Source of the DNA: an uncultured bacterium
GTDB taxonomy: Bacteria > Bacillota > Clostridia > Lachnospirales > Lachnospiraceae
Length of the DNA stretch: 64,000 nucleotides
Direction of reading: 5' to 3'
Assembly (NCBI GenBank): GCA_947383005.1
Contig: CANDBT010000008.1
Span: 59,774-123,773 of the forward strand
Each line of letters starts with the position of its first letter. Within the stretch, counting starts at the first letter, position 1. Under the pieces are notes generated by a model, which was not told where the DNA came from, did not search any database, and was given only the letters and a program-made list of their open reading frames with translations. Shown here one piece after another: positions 6,470 through 14,175 of the stretch. The translations under genes and the position numbers were made by a program.

Positions 6470-8041
6470 ATGAACATCGCTGCATATTGCCGCGTATCCA
6501 CCGACAAAGCCGACCAATTGAACAGCCTGGAAGCCCAAAAATCTTTTTTTTCCGAATATACGGAACGTACAGGGGACAACCTTGTGCGTCTCTATGCTGA
6601 CGAAGGCATATCCGGCACAAAAATCAAAAACCGAAAAGAATTTCTTCGCATGATGTCCGATGCCGAACATGGTCTGTTCGATATGGTAGTGGTAAAAGAT
6701 ATTTCCCGCTTTGCCAGAAATACGGTAGATCTGCTGCAAAATGTCCGCAAGTTGAAATCTTTTGGTATTGAAACCCAATTTTTGACTGCCAACATGACAA
6801 ATATGGGAAACAGCGAATTTGTCCTAACTATTTTTGGTGCTTTAGCGCAGGAAGAAAGTGCTAACACTTCCAAGCGTGTGAAATTTGGCAAAAAGATGAA
6901 CGCGGAAAAAGGGCGTGTCCCAAACATCGTCTATGGTTATGATAAAACAATAGGCGATTATTTTAATTTAGAAATTAACAAGACAGAAGCGGAAGTAATC
7001 AAGCAGATTTACAGATGGTATTTGCAGGAAGGTTATGGAGCGGCTAAAATTGCCAATATGCTCAATGAAAGAGGACTCAAAACAAAACGAAATTGCAACT
7101 GGAGCCAAAATGCCGTCTGCCGGATTTTAACCAATGAACTTTATACGGGAAAAGTCATTAATGGTAAACAGGAAGTAGAGGATTTTCTTACCGGAAAGCG
7201 GAAAGCCAAAGATGAAACGGAATGGATGGTCATGGAACGTTCCGATCTGAAAATTATTGAGCCATCGGATTTTGAAAAGGCACAGGAAATTCTGCATGGC
7301 AGACATGCTTCATTTAACATGAACAGAGAGCGTCAGAGCAATAAGCATCTCTTTTCCACTTTAATTCGTTGCAAAGAGTGTGGCTGGTCTTTCCGCAGAA
7401 CCGTGCGCACATACAAAAATACTTATGTTCGCTGGGTATGCTCCGGCCATAATGGAAAAGGGGCGAATAGCTGCCCTAATGCAGTCACGGTGGATGAAGA
7501 CGAGATGATTGATGTTTTACAGGAGTATTTTAATCACATTCTCAGCCAGAAAAAGAAGGTAATCCAGTATGTAGTGGGAGAGTTTCAGCGTATTTACAAA
7601 GCAAAAGATGAAAATCTGGAATACGAGAAAGAATTAAAAAGCCAGCTAAACAAATTGACAAAAGCCAGACAGAAATATATGGATATGTACACAGACGATC
7701 TGATTTCCAGACAGGAACTAAATGACAAAATTGGCGGCTCCAGAAAGGAAATCGAACGGCTGAAAAAGGAATTGAAAATGGTATCCTATCATTTGACGAA
7801 AGGAGAGCAGCTGGAAAGTGTTTTAAATCACACGTTCAAGGAAATAGAGGACATTACGGATATTCGGGAGATGACCAACACCCAATTAAAACACATGATT
7901 CAGAAAATTGAAGTGGATAAGGAAGGCAATGTAGAGATTTTTCTGTGTCTGTTCGGGGATTTAGGCTTGGAAGAAAAGGTAATGATTGAGGATGGGTATG
8001 CAAGAAACAGGGACGCTCCAAATAATTACAACCATACATAA
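6470..8041 (+). CDS. Large serine recombinase (SpoIVCA/skin type)
   Basis: The 523-residue protein catalyses site-specific recombination through a serine nucleophile. The resolvase domain covers about residues 1-150 with YCRVSTDKAD (Ser10) and DISRFARNTVDLL. The 'recombinase' domain follows at about 155-260. A zinc ribbon comes next with CKECGWSF and further cysteines at WVCSGHNG and SCPN. A coiled coil occupies about residues 385-450. This is the full architecture and usual length of SpoIVCA-like recombinases, and no motif is missing. The ribosome site is GAGAGG. The TAA stop (8039-8041) overlaps the right TACATA repeat; in the excised circle the frame would run on for ten codons. Its likely job is excision of the element to rebuild spoIIID. 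Confidence 0.93.
   Translation: MNIAAYCRVSTDKADQLNSLEAQKSFFSEYTERTGDNLVRLYADEGISGTKIKNRKEFLRMMSDAEHGLFDMVVVKDISRFARNTVDLLQNVRKLKSFGIETQFLTANMTNMGNSEFVLTIFGALAQEESANTSKRVKFGKKMNAEKGRVPNIVYGYDKTIGDYFNLEINKTEAEVIKQIYRWYLQEGYGAAKIANMLNERGLKTKRNCNWSQNAVCRILTNELYTGKVINGKQEVEDFLTGKRKAKDETEWMVMERSDLKIIEPSDFEKAQEILHGRHASFNMNRERQSNKHLFSTLIRCKECGWSFRRTVRTYKNTYVRWVCSGHNGKGANSCPNAVTVDEDEMIDVLQEYFNHILSQKKKVIQYVVGEFQRIYKAKDENLEYEKELKSQLNKLTKARQKYMDMYTDDLISRQELNDKIGGSRKEIERLKKELKMVSYHLTKGEQLESVLNHTFKEIEDITDIREMTNTQLKHMIQKIEVDKEGNVEIFLCLFGDLGLEEKVMIEDGYARNRDAPNNYNHT
8035..8040 (+). other. Right attachment repeat TACATA
   Basis: The repeat is preceded by the element arm (TTACAACCA) and followed by AAGATGTAACGG, which is spoIIID sequence. 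It matches the left repeat at 3872-3877. Joining at the shared bases restores the STVHKDVTDRL reading of SpoIIID. Confidence 0.8.
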
Positions 8042-8201
8042 AGATGTAACGGATCGTCTGGAGAACATTAACCCTTCTCTGGCAGCCCAAGCACGGATTG
8101 TGTTGGATGTAAACAAATCGGAACGGCATATCCGCGGCGGTTTGGCTACTAGGGAGAAATACCAGCATCGGCTGGCTATATGCAGCAAGCAGGAAGAGTA
8201 A
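8037..8201 (+). pseudogene. spoIIID: spoIIID, 3' part (lacks its own start)
   Basis: From CAT at 8037 the frame reads HKDVTDRLENINPSLAAQAR and continues through NKSERHIRGGLATREKYQ to a stop at 8199-8201, 54 residues in all. This is the second half of SpoIIID, including the conserved 'R-H-[IL]-R-G-G-x-A-T' stretch and the basic C-terminal region used for DNA binding. It has no promoter or ribosome site of its own. The upstream frame that would include it is recombinase sequence in another phase. Together with 3763-3876 it makes a 91-residue SpoIIID with no stop or frameshift at the seam. The absence of decay in either half argues that the joined gene is under selection. Confidence 0.9.
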
Positions 8202-8202
8202 C

Positions 8203-8300
8203 GGGGATGTCCATCCGATGTGGAACTTGATATAAATTTGGAATTGCAAGCAAGCTTGACACCCTAATTTATGTCAAATTCCCCGTCGTCCGGACTGTTG
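8203..8300. repeat. Repeat B, copy 1 (imperfect)
   Basis: Starting 2 bp after the spoIIID stop, the sequence GGGGATGTCCATCCGATGTG is followed by an inverted repeat around GCAAGCAAGCTTGAC and then CCGTCGTCCGGACTGTTGC. It aligns with the longer copies at 50951-51098 and 57030-57180. It could also act as the end of the spoIIID transcript, since its arms form a hairpin. Confidence 0.7.
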
Positions 8301-8307
8301 CAAACGA

Positions 8308-9687
8308 TCATTGTAAAAATAGCCGAATTAATAATTGGTAGATTTTCCGGTAAGGTTGGTAGCGCATAGGCAGATCCAACCAGGTTTTTTTATCAAGGAT
8401 ACTTTTCTTGTGAGAGAATGTGAAAAATCCTTCTTTTCCATGGTAGGAGCCCATGCCGCTTTCGCCAAATCCGCCGAATCCCATTTCATTGGTAGCCAGA
8501 TGAACGAGAGTGTCATTGATGCAGCCTCCGCCGAATCCGCAGCGGGCAATGATTTTCTTGGCAAGCCGTTGGCGGCTGGTAAAAATATAGAGAGCCAATG
8601 GATGGGGAAGGGAATTAATCTGGCTGATGGCTTCATCAAAGGAGCTGTATGTTACAATAGGCAGAATGGGGCCAAAGATTTCTTCCTGCATAATGGCATC
8701 GTTAAAGTTTACCTTATCCATAACCGTAGGTTCAATCTGCAGGGTAGCAGGATTGGACTTTCCGCCCATAATGGTTTTAGCAGGATCAATCAACCCGGTC
8801 AGCCGCTTAAAATGTTTTTCATTAATGATTTTTCCGTAATTTTTATTTTGCAGCGGATCTTTGCCCATTTGATAGCGTATCTGCTTGCGTATTTCTTTTA
8901 TTAACTGATATTTGACGGCTTCGTCACAATAAATATAATCAGGAGCCACGCAGGTTTGGCCACAGTTTAAAAATTTGCCGAAAACGATTCGCTTGGCTGC
9001 CAGCCGCAGATTGGCGGTCCGCTCTACGACACAAGGGCTTTTGCCGCCCAGTTCTAAGGTGACAGGAGTCAGATAGGAAGCGGCTTGTTTCATGACTTCG
9101 CGTCCGACGGCCTGGCTTCCGGTAAAAAAGATATAATCAAAGCGCTGCTGAAGGAGACAAGCATTTTCGGCGCGGCCGCCGGTAACTATGCTGACCAGGC
9201 GCGGGTCAAAACATTCGGTAATTAAATCTTGAATAATTTTGCTGGTGAAAGGGGAGTAAGCGCTGGGTTTTACGACGGCCGTATTGCCTGCTGCCAGGGC
9301 ATCCACCAAAGGCTGCATAGTCAGCAGAAAAGGATAATTCCAGGGACTCATGATCAGTACAACCCCATAAGGCGACGGCTTTTGGTAGCTCCTGGCGTGA
9401 AATTGGGGCAGCGGGGTATGTACGTTTTTTTCTTTGGCAAACTGGTAAATGTGTTTTAGCATATAGGTGATTTCATCGAGGACAAGTCCGGTTTCGCACA
9501 TATAGCTTTCAAAACTGCTTTTGCCCAAATCCATGTGGATAGCCTGCGATATGTCTTTTTCGTGTTTTAAAATACATTGTCTCAGTTTACACAAGGCGCG
9601 GATCCGGCTGCTGATTTTTAAGGTGGCGCCGGTAAAAAACCAGGTGCGCTGCGTGTGGATAATTTGTTGGATTTCCTGCTGGTTCAT
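8308..9687 (-). CDS. NAD(P)-dependent aldehyde dehydrogenase (class 3-like)
   Basis: The 459-residue enzyme should oxidise an aldehyde to a carboxylate with NAD(P)+. Family motifs are intact: SPWNYPFLL near residue 114, FFTGS in the nucleotide-binding region, the general-base segment TLELGGKSP, and NCGQTCVAPDY with the catalytic cysteine. The C-terminal part has EEIFGPILP and FGESGMGSYHGKEGF. The lack of an N-terminal extension and the C-terminal hydrophobic LLIRLFLQ resemble the short class 3 / YwdH type. The start has AAAGGGAT upstream. On the same strand, and probably functionally linked, are a small membrane protein (9729-10157) and an iron-type alcohol dehydrogenase (10435-11664). The substrate cannot be read from sequence. 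Confidence 0.9.
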   Translation of the reverse strand: MNQQEIQQIIHTQRTWFFTGATLKISSRIRALCKLRQCILKHEKDISQAIHMDLGKSSFESYMCETGLVLDEITYMLKHIYQFAKEKNVHTPLPQFHARSYQKPSPYGVVLIMSPWNYPFLLTMQPLVDALAAGNTAVVKPSAYSPFTSKIIQDLITECFDPRLVSIVTGGRAENACLLQQRFDYIFFTGSQAVGREVMKQAASYLTPVTLELGGKSPCVVERTANLRLAAKRIVFGKFLNCGQTCVAPDYIYCDEAVKYQLIKEIRKQIRYQMGKDPLQNKNYGKIINEKHFKRLTGLIDPAKTIMGGKSNPATLQIEPTVMDKVNFNDAIMQEEIFGPILPIVTYSSFDEAISQINSLPHPLALYIFTSRQRLAKKIIARCGFGGGCINDTLVHLATNEMGFGGFGESGMGSYHGKEGFFTFSHKKSILDKKTWLDLPMRYQPYRKIYQLLIRLFLQ

Positions 9688-9728
9688 AAAAGATCCCTTT
9701 CTTTAATGAGAATACTGAATGGTATGGT

Positions 9729-10157
9729 TCATTGTTCTGTTCCCTGATTTTCCTGGCCTTTGCTGGAAGAGAGCTGCTTTGCATGTGCCTGCAATTCATT
9801 GAGCAGGTCGTCAATACGGCGGCTGCCGAAAAAGAGGGTAAGGAATAAAATTGTGATGATGTTGTACAGCGTGCCGAAGAACCTGACGTAAAATAAATAA
9901 AATCCCCCTCCCATTGCGGCGGAAGCGATGGCATCTATCAAAAAACCGCCTGGCATTGTGAAAGAGAGGCAGAGGAATGACAGTGCCACCATGAAAACAA
10001 GGCCGATACATGAAAAGGAGAACCAGTCGATACATGAAAAGGAGAACCGGAGTTTGGCTTTGGCTCCGCGTAAGGGAATTTTGGCTTCTTCCAGGTTTTT
10101 CAGGAAGAGATCCAACTGGGCATCAGGGCCGGCATGGCGTAATTTGGCGGGTATCAT
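9729..10157 (-). CDS. Small membrane protein of unknown function
   Basis: The 142-residue product has an N-terminal soluble stretch, then hydrophobic segments at about residues 45-68 (CIGLVFMVALSFLCL) and 80-110 (AAMGGGFYLFY ... IITILFLTLFF), and a polar tail. I do not recognise a family. The coding sequence contains a 24-bp direct duplication (10004-10024 and 10028-10048 share CGATACATGAAAAGGAGAAC), so the protein reads FSFSCIDW and FSFSCIGL in succession just before the first membrane segment. AAAGGA precedes the start. It lies between the aldehyde and alcohol dehydrogenase genes on the same strand, with repeat A copies upstream. Confidence 0.65.
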   Translation of the reverse strand: MIPAKLRHAGPDAQLDLFLKNLEEAKIPLRGAKAKLRFSFSCIDWFSFSCIGLVFMVALSFLCLSFTMPGGFLIDAIASAAMGGGFYLFYVRFFGTLYNIITILFLTLFFGSRRIDDLLNELQAHAKQLSSSKGQENQGTEQ

Positions 10158-10181
10158 AAGTAGTTTTTTCCTTTCATGTAA

Positions 10182-10281
10182 TATAAATACTTATCAGAAT
10201 TTGCGAAGCAAATTTTGATAAAAGGCGCATGTTTTTTGCGCCGCAAATCCGATTACAGGGTTCACGAAGCGGTTCCTGTAA
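10182..10281. repeat. Repeat A, copy 2
   Basis: The same three-hairpin plan as copies 1 and 3 is present, but with changes on both sides of the stems. The third hairpin reads TTACAGG...CCTGTAA where the others read TTATAGG...CCTATAA, so paired positions changed together. It lies tandem with copy 3, upstream of the membrane protein gene. Confidence 0.8.
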
Positions 10282-10380
10282 TATAACTTATCGGAAATTG
10301 CGCAGCGATTTCCGATAAAAGGCGCGTTCTTAGCGCCGTAAATCCGATTATAGGAAGCTGATTTTGCTTCCTATAATATA
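10282..10380. repeat. Repeat A, copy 3
   Basis: The three perfect stems are TTATCGGAAAT/ATTTCCGATAA, GGCGC/GCGCC and TATAGGAAGC/GCTTCCTATA. The unit follows copy 2 directly and fills the gap between the membrane protein gene and the alcohol dehydrogenase gene. Confidence 0.8.
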
Positions 10381-10434
10381 GCGAGCATACTATACCAGGA
10401 GGGTGAAGTCAAGGATTTTTCTTCGTATTACGAT

Positions 10435-11664
10435 TTACGGGTTAGCTGTGGATTGTAACTTCTTTGTACTCAGCAGAGGATAATAAAACTGCTGCAGTTC
10501 TTCCGCATCCATCAGTATCGGTACCGGATACAGGGGATTAGCTTCCCTATCGGCGTACCGGGCGAGCTTGGGAATATCTGTGGGCTGAAGCTGCGGCAGT
10601 ACGTCTTCAATACCCATCCGTTTTTTCATTTGTTTAATGGCGGTGATAAATGCCTGGGCGGCAGCTTTTCTCGGGGTATGGCGATTGGCAATTCTGGCGG
10701 CGATAGCCAGTTGATAAAGCTTCTTGTCAATGACAGGACGGCTGGCCTCCAAAACTGACGGCAGCAAGATGGAATTGGCCAGGCCGTGAGGGACACCATA
10801 TTCTCCGCCTAGTGAATGGGCGACAGCGTGTACATAGCCCACATAGGATTTGCTGAATGCCCATCCGGCATAGTAGGAAGCGATGAGCATTTGCCGCCGG
10901 GCTTGCCGGTTCCGGCCATCTTCGTAAGCGATTTCCAGGTTGGAAAAAATTAAACGGACGGCTTTCAGGGCAGCCCGACGGGTATCCCGGGTAGTAGATT
11001 GACCAATATAGGCTTCTACTGCGTGAGTGAGGGCGTCCAGGCCGGTAGTGGCAGTAAGCGATGGCGGAAGGCTGAGGGTAATATCTGGTTCCATCACGGC
11101 ATAGAGGGGAATCAATGGGAAGTCGCTGATGGCGAATTTGTGGTGAGTGCAGGAGTCCGTAATGACGGCGGCTAAAGTGGTTTCGCTGCCGGTTCCCGCT
11201 GTGGTAGGTATCGCAATCAGCAGCGGAAGTTTGCGGCGTATTGTCAGAATCCCTTCCATCCTTTCCAAAGGTTTGTCCGGCCGGGCAATCCTTGCGCCTA
11301 CGGCTTTTGCACAGTCCATGCAAGAGCCGCCGCCAAAACCGATAATAGCACGGCAATGGGCTTTCTGATAAAGCTTTCGCGCTTCTTCTACGTTGGCAGC
11401 AGTAGGGTTGGCTACGGTCCGGTCATATATGGTGAAGGAAATATTGCAGCGGGCCAGCGCATTTTCTAACGGTTTGGTAAGTCCCAGCCGGGCGATGGAC
11501 GGGTCGGTGATAATCAGTACATTTTGACATTGGTGCTGCAGCAGTATCTTTGGCAGTTTAGCAACACCGGAAATCAAGGTGGGTTTTCGGTAAGGGAGGA
11601 CTGGCAGCACCAGACGGAAACAAGCCTGGTAGGTACGGCAGTATAGTTTTCGGATAATATTCAT
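10435..11664 (-). CDS. Iron-containing alcohol dehydrogenase
   Basis: The 409-residue protein belongs to the group III metal-dependent alcohol dehydrogenases, which interconvert alcohols and aldehydes with NAD(P)H. GFGGGSCMDCAKAVGA (about residue 95) is the nucleotide-binding motif, and PTTAGTGSETT follows. Metal-binding residues are in DALTHAVEAY and HAVAHSLGGEYGVPHG. The ATG at 11664 was preferred over the GTG six codons earlier because AAAGGA is correctly placed for it. The N terminus (KLYCRTYQACFRLVLPVLPYRKP) is somewhat longer and more hydrophobic than usual. Together with the aldehyde dehydrogenase downstream on the same strand it could pass an aldehyde intermediate along, but the substrate is unknown. 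Confidence 0.9.
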   Translation of the reverse strand: MNIIRKLYCRTYQACFRLVLPVLPYRKPTLISGVAKLPKILLQHQCQNVLIITDPSIARLGLTKPLENALARCNISFTIYDRTVANPTAANVEEARKLYQKAHCRAIIGFGGGSCMDCAKAVGARIARPDKPLERMEGILTIRRKLPLLIAIPTTAGTGSETTLAAVITDSCTHHKFAISDFPLIPLYAVMEPDITLSLPPSLTATTGLDALTHAVEAYIGQSTTRDTRRAALKAVRLIFSNLEIAYEDGRNRQARRQMLIASYYAGWAFSKSYVGYVHAVAHSLGGEYGVPHGLANSILLPSVLEASRPVIDKKLYQLAIAARIANRHTPRKAAAQAFITAIKQMKKRMGIEDVLPQLQPTDIPKLARYADREANPLYPVPILMDAEELQQFYYPLLSTKKLQSTANP

Positions 11665-11856
11665 CACGCGAAATCCTTTCACAAAATGATTGGTAAGTTA
11701 AAACCTGATTCCTATTTTATGATAAATCCAGGCGTTTAGCAAGGAGTTATAGAAAATACGGCATAGATATAACCCCGCAAGAATATATTAGTAATAATCA
11801 AAGGTAGCTGTGAAGCGGCAGATACAGTTATCGTTAAACTTTATGGGGAGGTCCAT

Positions 11857-12288
11857 ATGAATAAAACAGAGAAAGGAAAGATAGTTTGGTTTGCCGGTTT
11901 ACTGATTTGGGTGTTATTGGTACGCCTGCTGACCGGGTGTAGCGTGGAAAAAGAAAATCAGGATAAGGTACGGGATTTGGAGTTTGCCATAACAAGCGAA
12001 GCAGATTTGCCGGAGGAGCTGAAGAATTTAATAACGGAAAAAAAGACAGCGCCGTTTAAGCTGACTTACAGTAATGATCAGGGCCTGTATATAGTTGTCG
12101 GCTATGGGGAACAGGCTACGGGAGGATACAGTATTTCAGTTAATGAACTATATCTAACGGAAAATTCCATTGTAATCGACACGGAACTTAAGGGGCCGGA
12201 AAAGGGGGAGAGCGTTGGGGAAGAAAAATCTTATCCCTACATTGTAGTCAGAACAGAATATTTGGAAAATCCGGTAATTTTTCAGTAG
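11857..12288 (+). CDS. PrcB-like (protease-complex-subunit family) lipoprotein
   Basis: The 143-residue protein begins with a basic, hydrophobic leader and a lipobox-like LLTGC at about residues 24-28, suggesting lipid attachment outside the membrane. The C-terminal part carries IVVGYGEQATGGYSISV and a final YIVVRTEYLENPVIF, the pattern of the PrcB C-terminal domain (PF14343), first named from a treponeme dentilisin complex. In Clostridia such proteins are usually single genes of unknown function. The start has GGGGAGG 8 bp upstream. A strong terminator follows at 12325. Confidence 0.75.
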   Translation: MNKTEKGKIVWFAGLLIWVLLVRLLTGCSVEKENQDKVRDLEFAITSEADLPEELKNLITEKKTAPFKLTYSNDQGLYIVVGYGEQATGGYSISVNELYLTENSIVIDTELKGPEKGESVGEEKSYPYIVVRTEYLENPVIFQ

Positions 12289-12324
12289 CATACATAAAAT
12301 TCGAGGATTTAAGGTGGAAGAGGG

Positions 12325-12366
12325 CTGCCGCTTTAACGATAAAAATCGTGAAGCGGCAGTTTTTAT
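12325..12366 (+). terminator. Terminator after the PrcB-like gene
   Basis: CTGCCGCTT pairs with AAGCGGCAG around ACGATAAAAATCGT, which itself pairs, followed by TTTTT. It is directly followed by repeat C copy 1. Confidence 0.85.
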
Positions 12367-12428
12367 ATGCACAGGCCCGCACGCCGCTAAAGCGGCGAGT
12401 AGGGGAAATACCCTCCCCTACTCGATTT
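12367..12428. repeat. Repeat C, copy 1
   Basis: It reads TGCACAGGCCCGC, then GCCGCTAAAGCGGC, then GAGTAGGGGA...TCCCCTACTC and GATTT. Related copies are at 27461-27550 and 45293-45375. All begin TGCACA(G/C)G(G/C) and end in a GAGTAGGGGAA/TTCCCTGCTCGATTT hairpin. Confidence 0.75.
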
Positions 12429-12481
12429 GTTGCCGCTCCCATCCCACATACCTAAGGGTTGAAATGTGGGGAATTTATGGT

Positions 12482-12860
12482 ATAATCTCGACAGAGATTA
12501 TACCCGCGCCAGTTCGCGTCCGACCAGAGGGAGGACAAACACCTAAGCGAACTGTGCGCATCCCCCGGAGGGGAAGATATCCGAAGGATATATTGATAAT
12601 CTCGACAGAGATTATACCCGCGCCAGTTCGCGTCCGACCAGAGGGAGGACAAACACCTAAGCGAACTGTGCGCATCCCCCGGAGGGGAAGATATCCGAAG
12701 GATATATTGATAATCTCGACAGAGATTATACCCGCGCCAGTTCGCGTCCGACCAGAGGGAGGACAAACACTTAAGCGAACTGTGCGCATCCCCCGGAGGG
12801 GAAGATATCCGAAGGATATGTGATAATCTCGACAGAGATTATACCCGCGCCAGTTCGATG
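12482..12860. repeat. 114-bp tandem repeat array, three full copies plus a partial
   Basis: Units start at 12482, 12596, 12710 and 12823, each with ATAATCTCGACAGAGATTAT. The first two periods are exactly 114 bp and the third is 113. Each unit holds a palindrome (AATCTCGACAGAGATT), an inverted pair (CAGTTCGC...GCGAACTG), a CCCCCGGAGGGG hairpin and GATATCCGAAGGATAT. Copies are nearly identical, so the array is recent or kept uniform. The last unit stops after CGCCAGTTCG. Because 114 is a multiple of 3, artefact reading frames run through it on both strands. No gene is called here. Confidence 0.92.
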
Positions 12861-12919
12861 TCGCGCAAAGCGCGGCAAAATATGAAACCTAATATAGAGG
12901 AAATTTAGGAGGGACAAAA

Positions 12920-14065
12920 GTGAAAAAAAGGAATATTTTATTGGCTGTTATTCTGACAGGGATGTTGTCAACGGCTTGCTCGAACGGCAGAAAGTTTGTA
13001 AAACCAGTTGATGCGTCTGCCCAAGAGACCGAAATTCCGGCGCAAGAAACTACAGTGGCGGGAAGCGAAGAAACCCAGACGACAGCGGCGATACAGGAAA
13101 CGGTTACAGCGCCTCAGGCGACAATGCCGCCGCAAGAGACGGCTACGGCAGCCGATCCGTTTTTGGTGTCGTCCGGATCATCCGTTGTTTCTCATGATGA
13201 AAAGATCCGGTATATTCAAAATGCATACCAGAGAACAATAGCTAATCGGGGGACATACCAGCAATCTGGAGGCCGATACTATACGGCAGGAGGGGTATTG
13301 GCAGAAGCGGCAGTATCTAACGGAGATTCGGTACTGGACAATGCTATGAGTAAAAACGGGTATTCCACATATACTTTGGATTATTATTTTGACGATACAT
13401 CAACTCAGGATAATTATCCGCTTCTTATCTGTGCAGTAATTGACGGGAAAGCTTATGAGTATTATTTCTGGCAAGGCGAATTTATCCGCCGGGTGGGGCC
13501 GGAAGGCGGCGGCAATACGAACGATGCGCCCCAAGCCAATACGTTTATCAATACACTTAGAGACAGAGGGTTGGCCTACCGCGGCGAGCAAACGGCTGCG
13601 CCGGTACAAACGCCGGTAAAACCGGCTACCCGGGCGGAACAAATAGCTTATGTTCAGAATGTGTATGAAGATATTGTGAGAAACCAGGCGAACTCTTATA
13701 GCAATGGCTTTGGAGGATATTATAATCAGGATGGAGGCATAGAAAAGGCAATATTGCTTAATGGTAACGGAAGCCTGGCACTTAATGAAGCGATGAGGAA
13801 AAATGGATATTCTGTGTATGAATTAGAGTACTATTATGACCGGATGTATGTCAGCAGCGGTGAAGATCCGGTGTTGATCCATGCAAGAATTGATGGAAAA
13901 GAATATTGGTATTATTTCTTTAACGGCGAGTTTATCCGCCGGGTAGGGCCGGAAGGCGGCGGCAATACAAATGATGCCCCGAATGTCAATGATTTTATCA
14001 TAGCTCTTCGCGATGAAGGGGCATCTCTTCGGACTCGGTATCCTTCCACTGGCTGCGGCGCTTAA
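12920..14065 (+). CDS. Secreted lipoprotein with two homologous domains
   Basis: The 381-residue product starts at GTG with AGGAGGG upstream. A signal peptide ends in LSTAC, a lipobox at about residues 16-20. A Thr/Glu/Gln-rich linker covers about residues 30-90 and resembles cell-wall spacers. Two related domains of about 130 residues follow (about 92-215 and 238-370). Each starts with an 'I-x-Y-[IV]-Q-N-x-Y' segment and has a 'L..AM.KNGYS.Y.L.YYYD' centre. Each ends in the same FIRRVGPEGGGNTNDAP, showing an internal duplication. I do not recognise the domain. It is preceded by the tandem repeat array and stands alone, so it is probably an extracytoplasmic binding protein of unknown function. 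Confidence 0.8.
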   Translation: MKKRNILLAVILTGMLSTACSNGRKFVKPVDASAQETEIPAQETTVAGSEETQTTAAIQETVTAPQATMPPQETATAADPFLVSSGSSVVSHDEKIRYIQNAYQRTIANRGTYQQSGGRYYTAGGVLAEAAVSNGDSVLDNAMSKNGYSTYTLDYYFDDTSTQDNYPLLICAVIDGKAYEYYFWQGEFIRRVGPEGGGNTNDAPQANTFINTLRDRGLAYRGEQTAAPVQTPVKPATRAEQIAYVQNVYEDIVRNQANSYSNGFGGYYNQDGGIEKAILLNGNGSLALNEAMRKNGYSVYELEYYYDRMYVSSGEDPVLIHARIDGKEYWYYFFNGEFIRRVGPEGGGNTNDAPNVNDFIIALRDEGASLRTRYPSTGCGA

Positions 14066-14175
14066 ATATCAGTAAATATTCTTAAACCGGCGGTTACAAG
14101 CTGCTGTTTACAGATACCTTGAGAATAGTACACTTAAGAATAATACCCTTAAGAACCGTACTCTCAACAATTCAC

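Larger units (their letters stand above)
3872..8040 (+). mobile_element. Serine-recombinase element interrupting spoIIID (skin-like)
   Basis: The element lies between two TACATA direct repeats at 3872-3877 and 8035-8040, with 4,163 bp from repeat to repeat. It contains a terminator, one copy of hairpin repeat A, a decayed ORF, an AAA-like/PD-(D/E)XK protein, a 55-residue ORF and a 523-residue serine recombinase. Recombination between the repeats restores spoIIID in frame. The circle junction would read ACCATA-CA-TATGGT, and the symmetry extends outward (14 of 19 arm positions agree), as expected for an attP site around a 2-bp crossover. The recombinase stop codon lies inside the right repeat. 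Skin-type elements are excised from the mother-cell chromosome during sporulation. That this one behaves so is inferred from the gene it splits and the sigma-E-like promoters. Confidence 0.88.

Noticed and set aside
12314-12823. A 169-codon open frame through the tandem repeats, and two frames of 104 codons on the other strand
   Set aside because: The frames exist only because the 114-bp period is a multiple of three. The encoded 38-residue units look like translated hairpins, and there is no good start region.
12482-12860. CRISPR array
   Set aside because: The whole 114-bp unit repeats with no unique spacers, and no cas gene is near.
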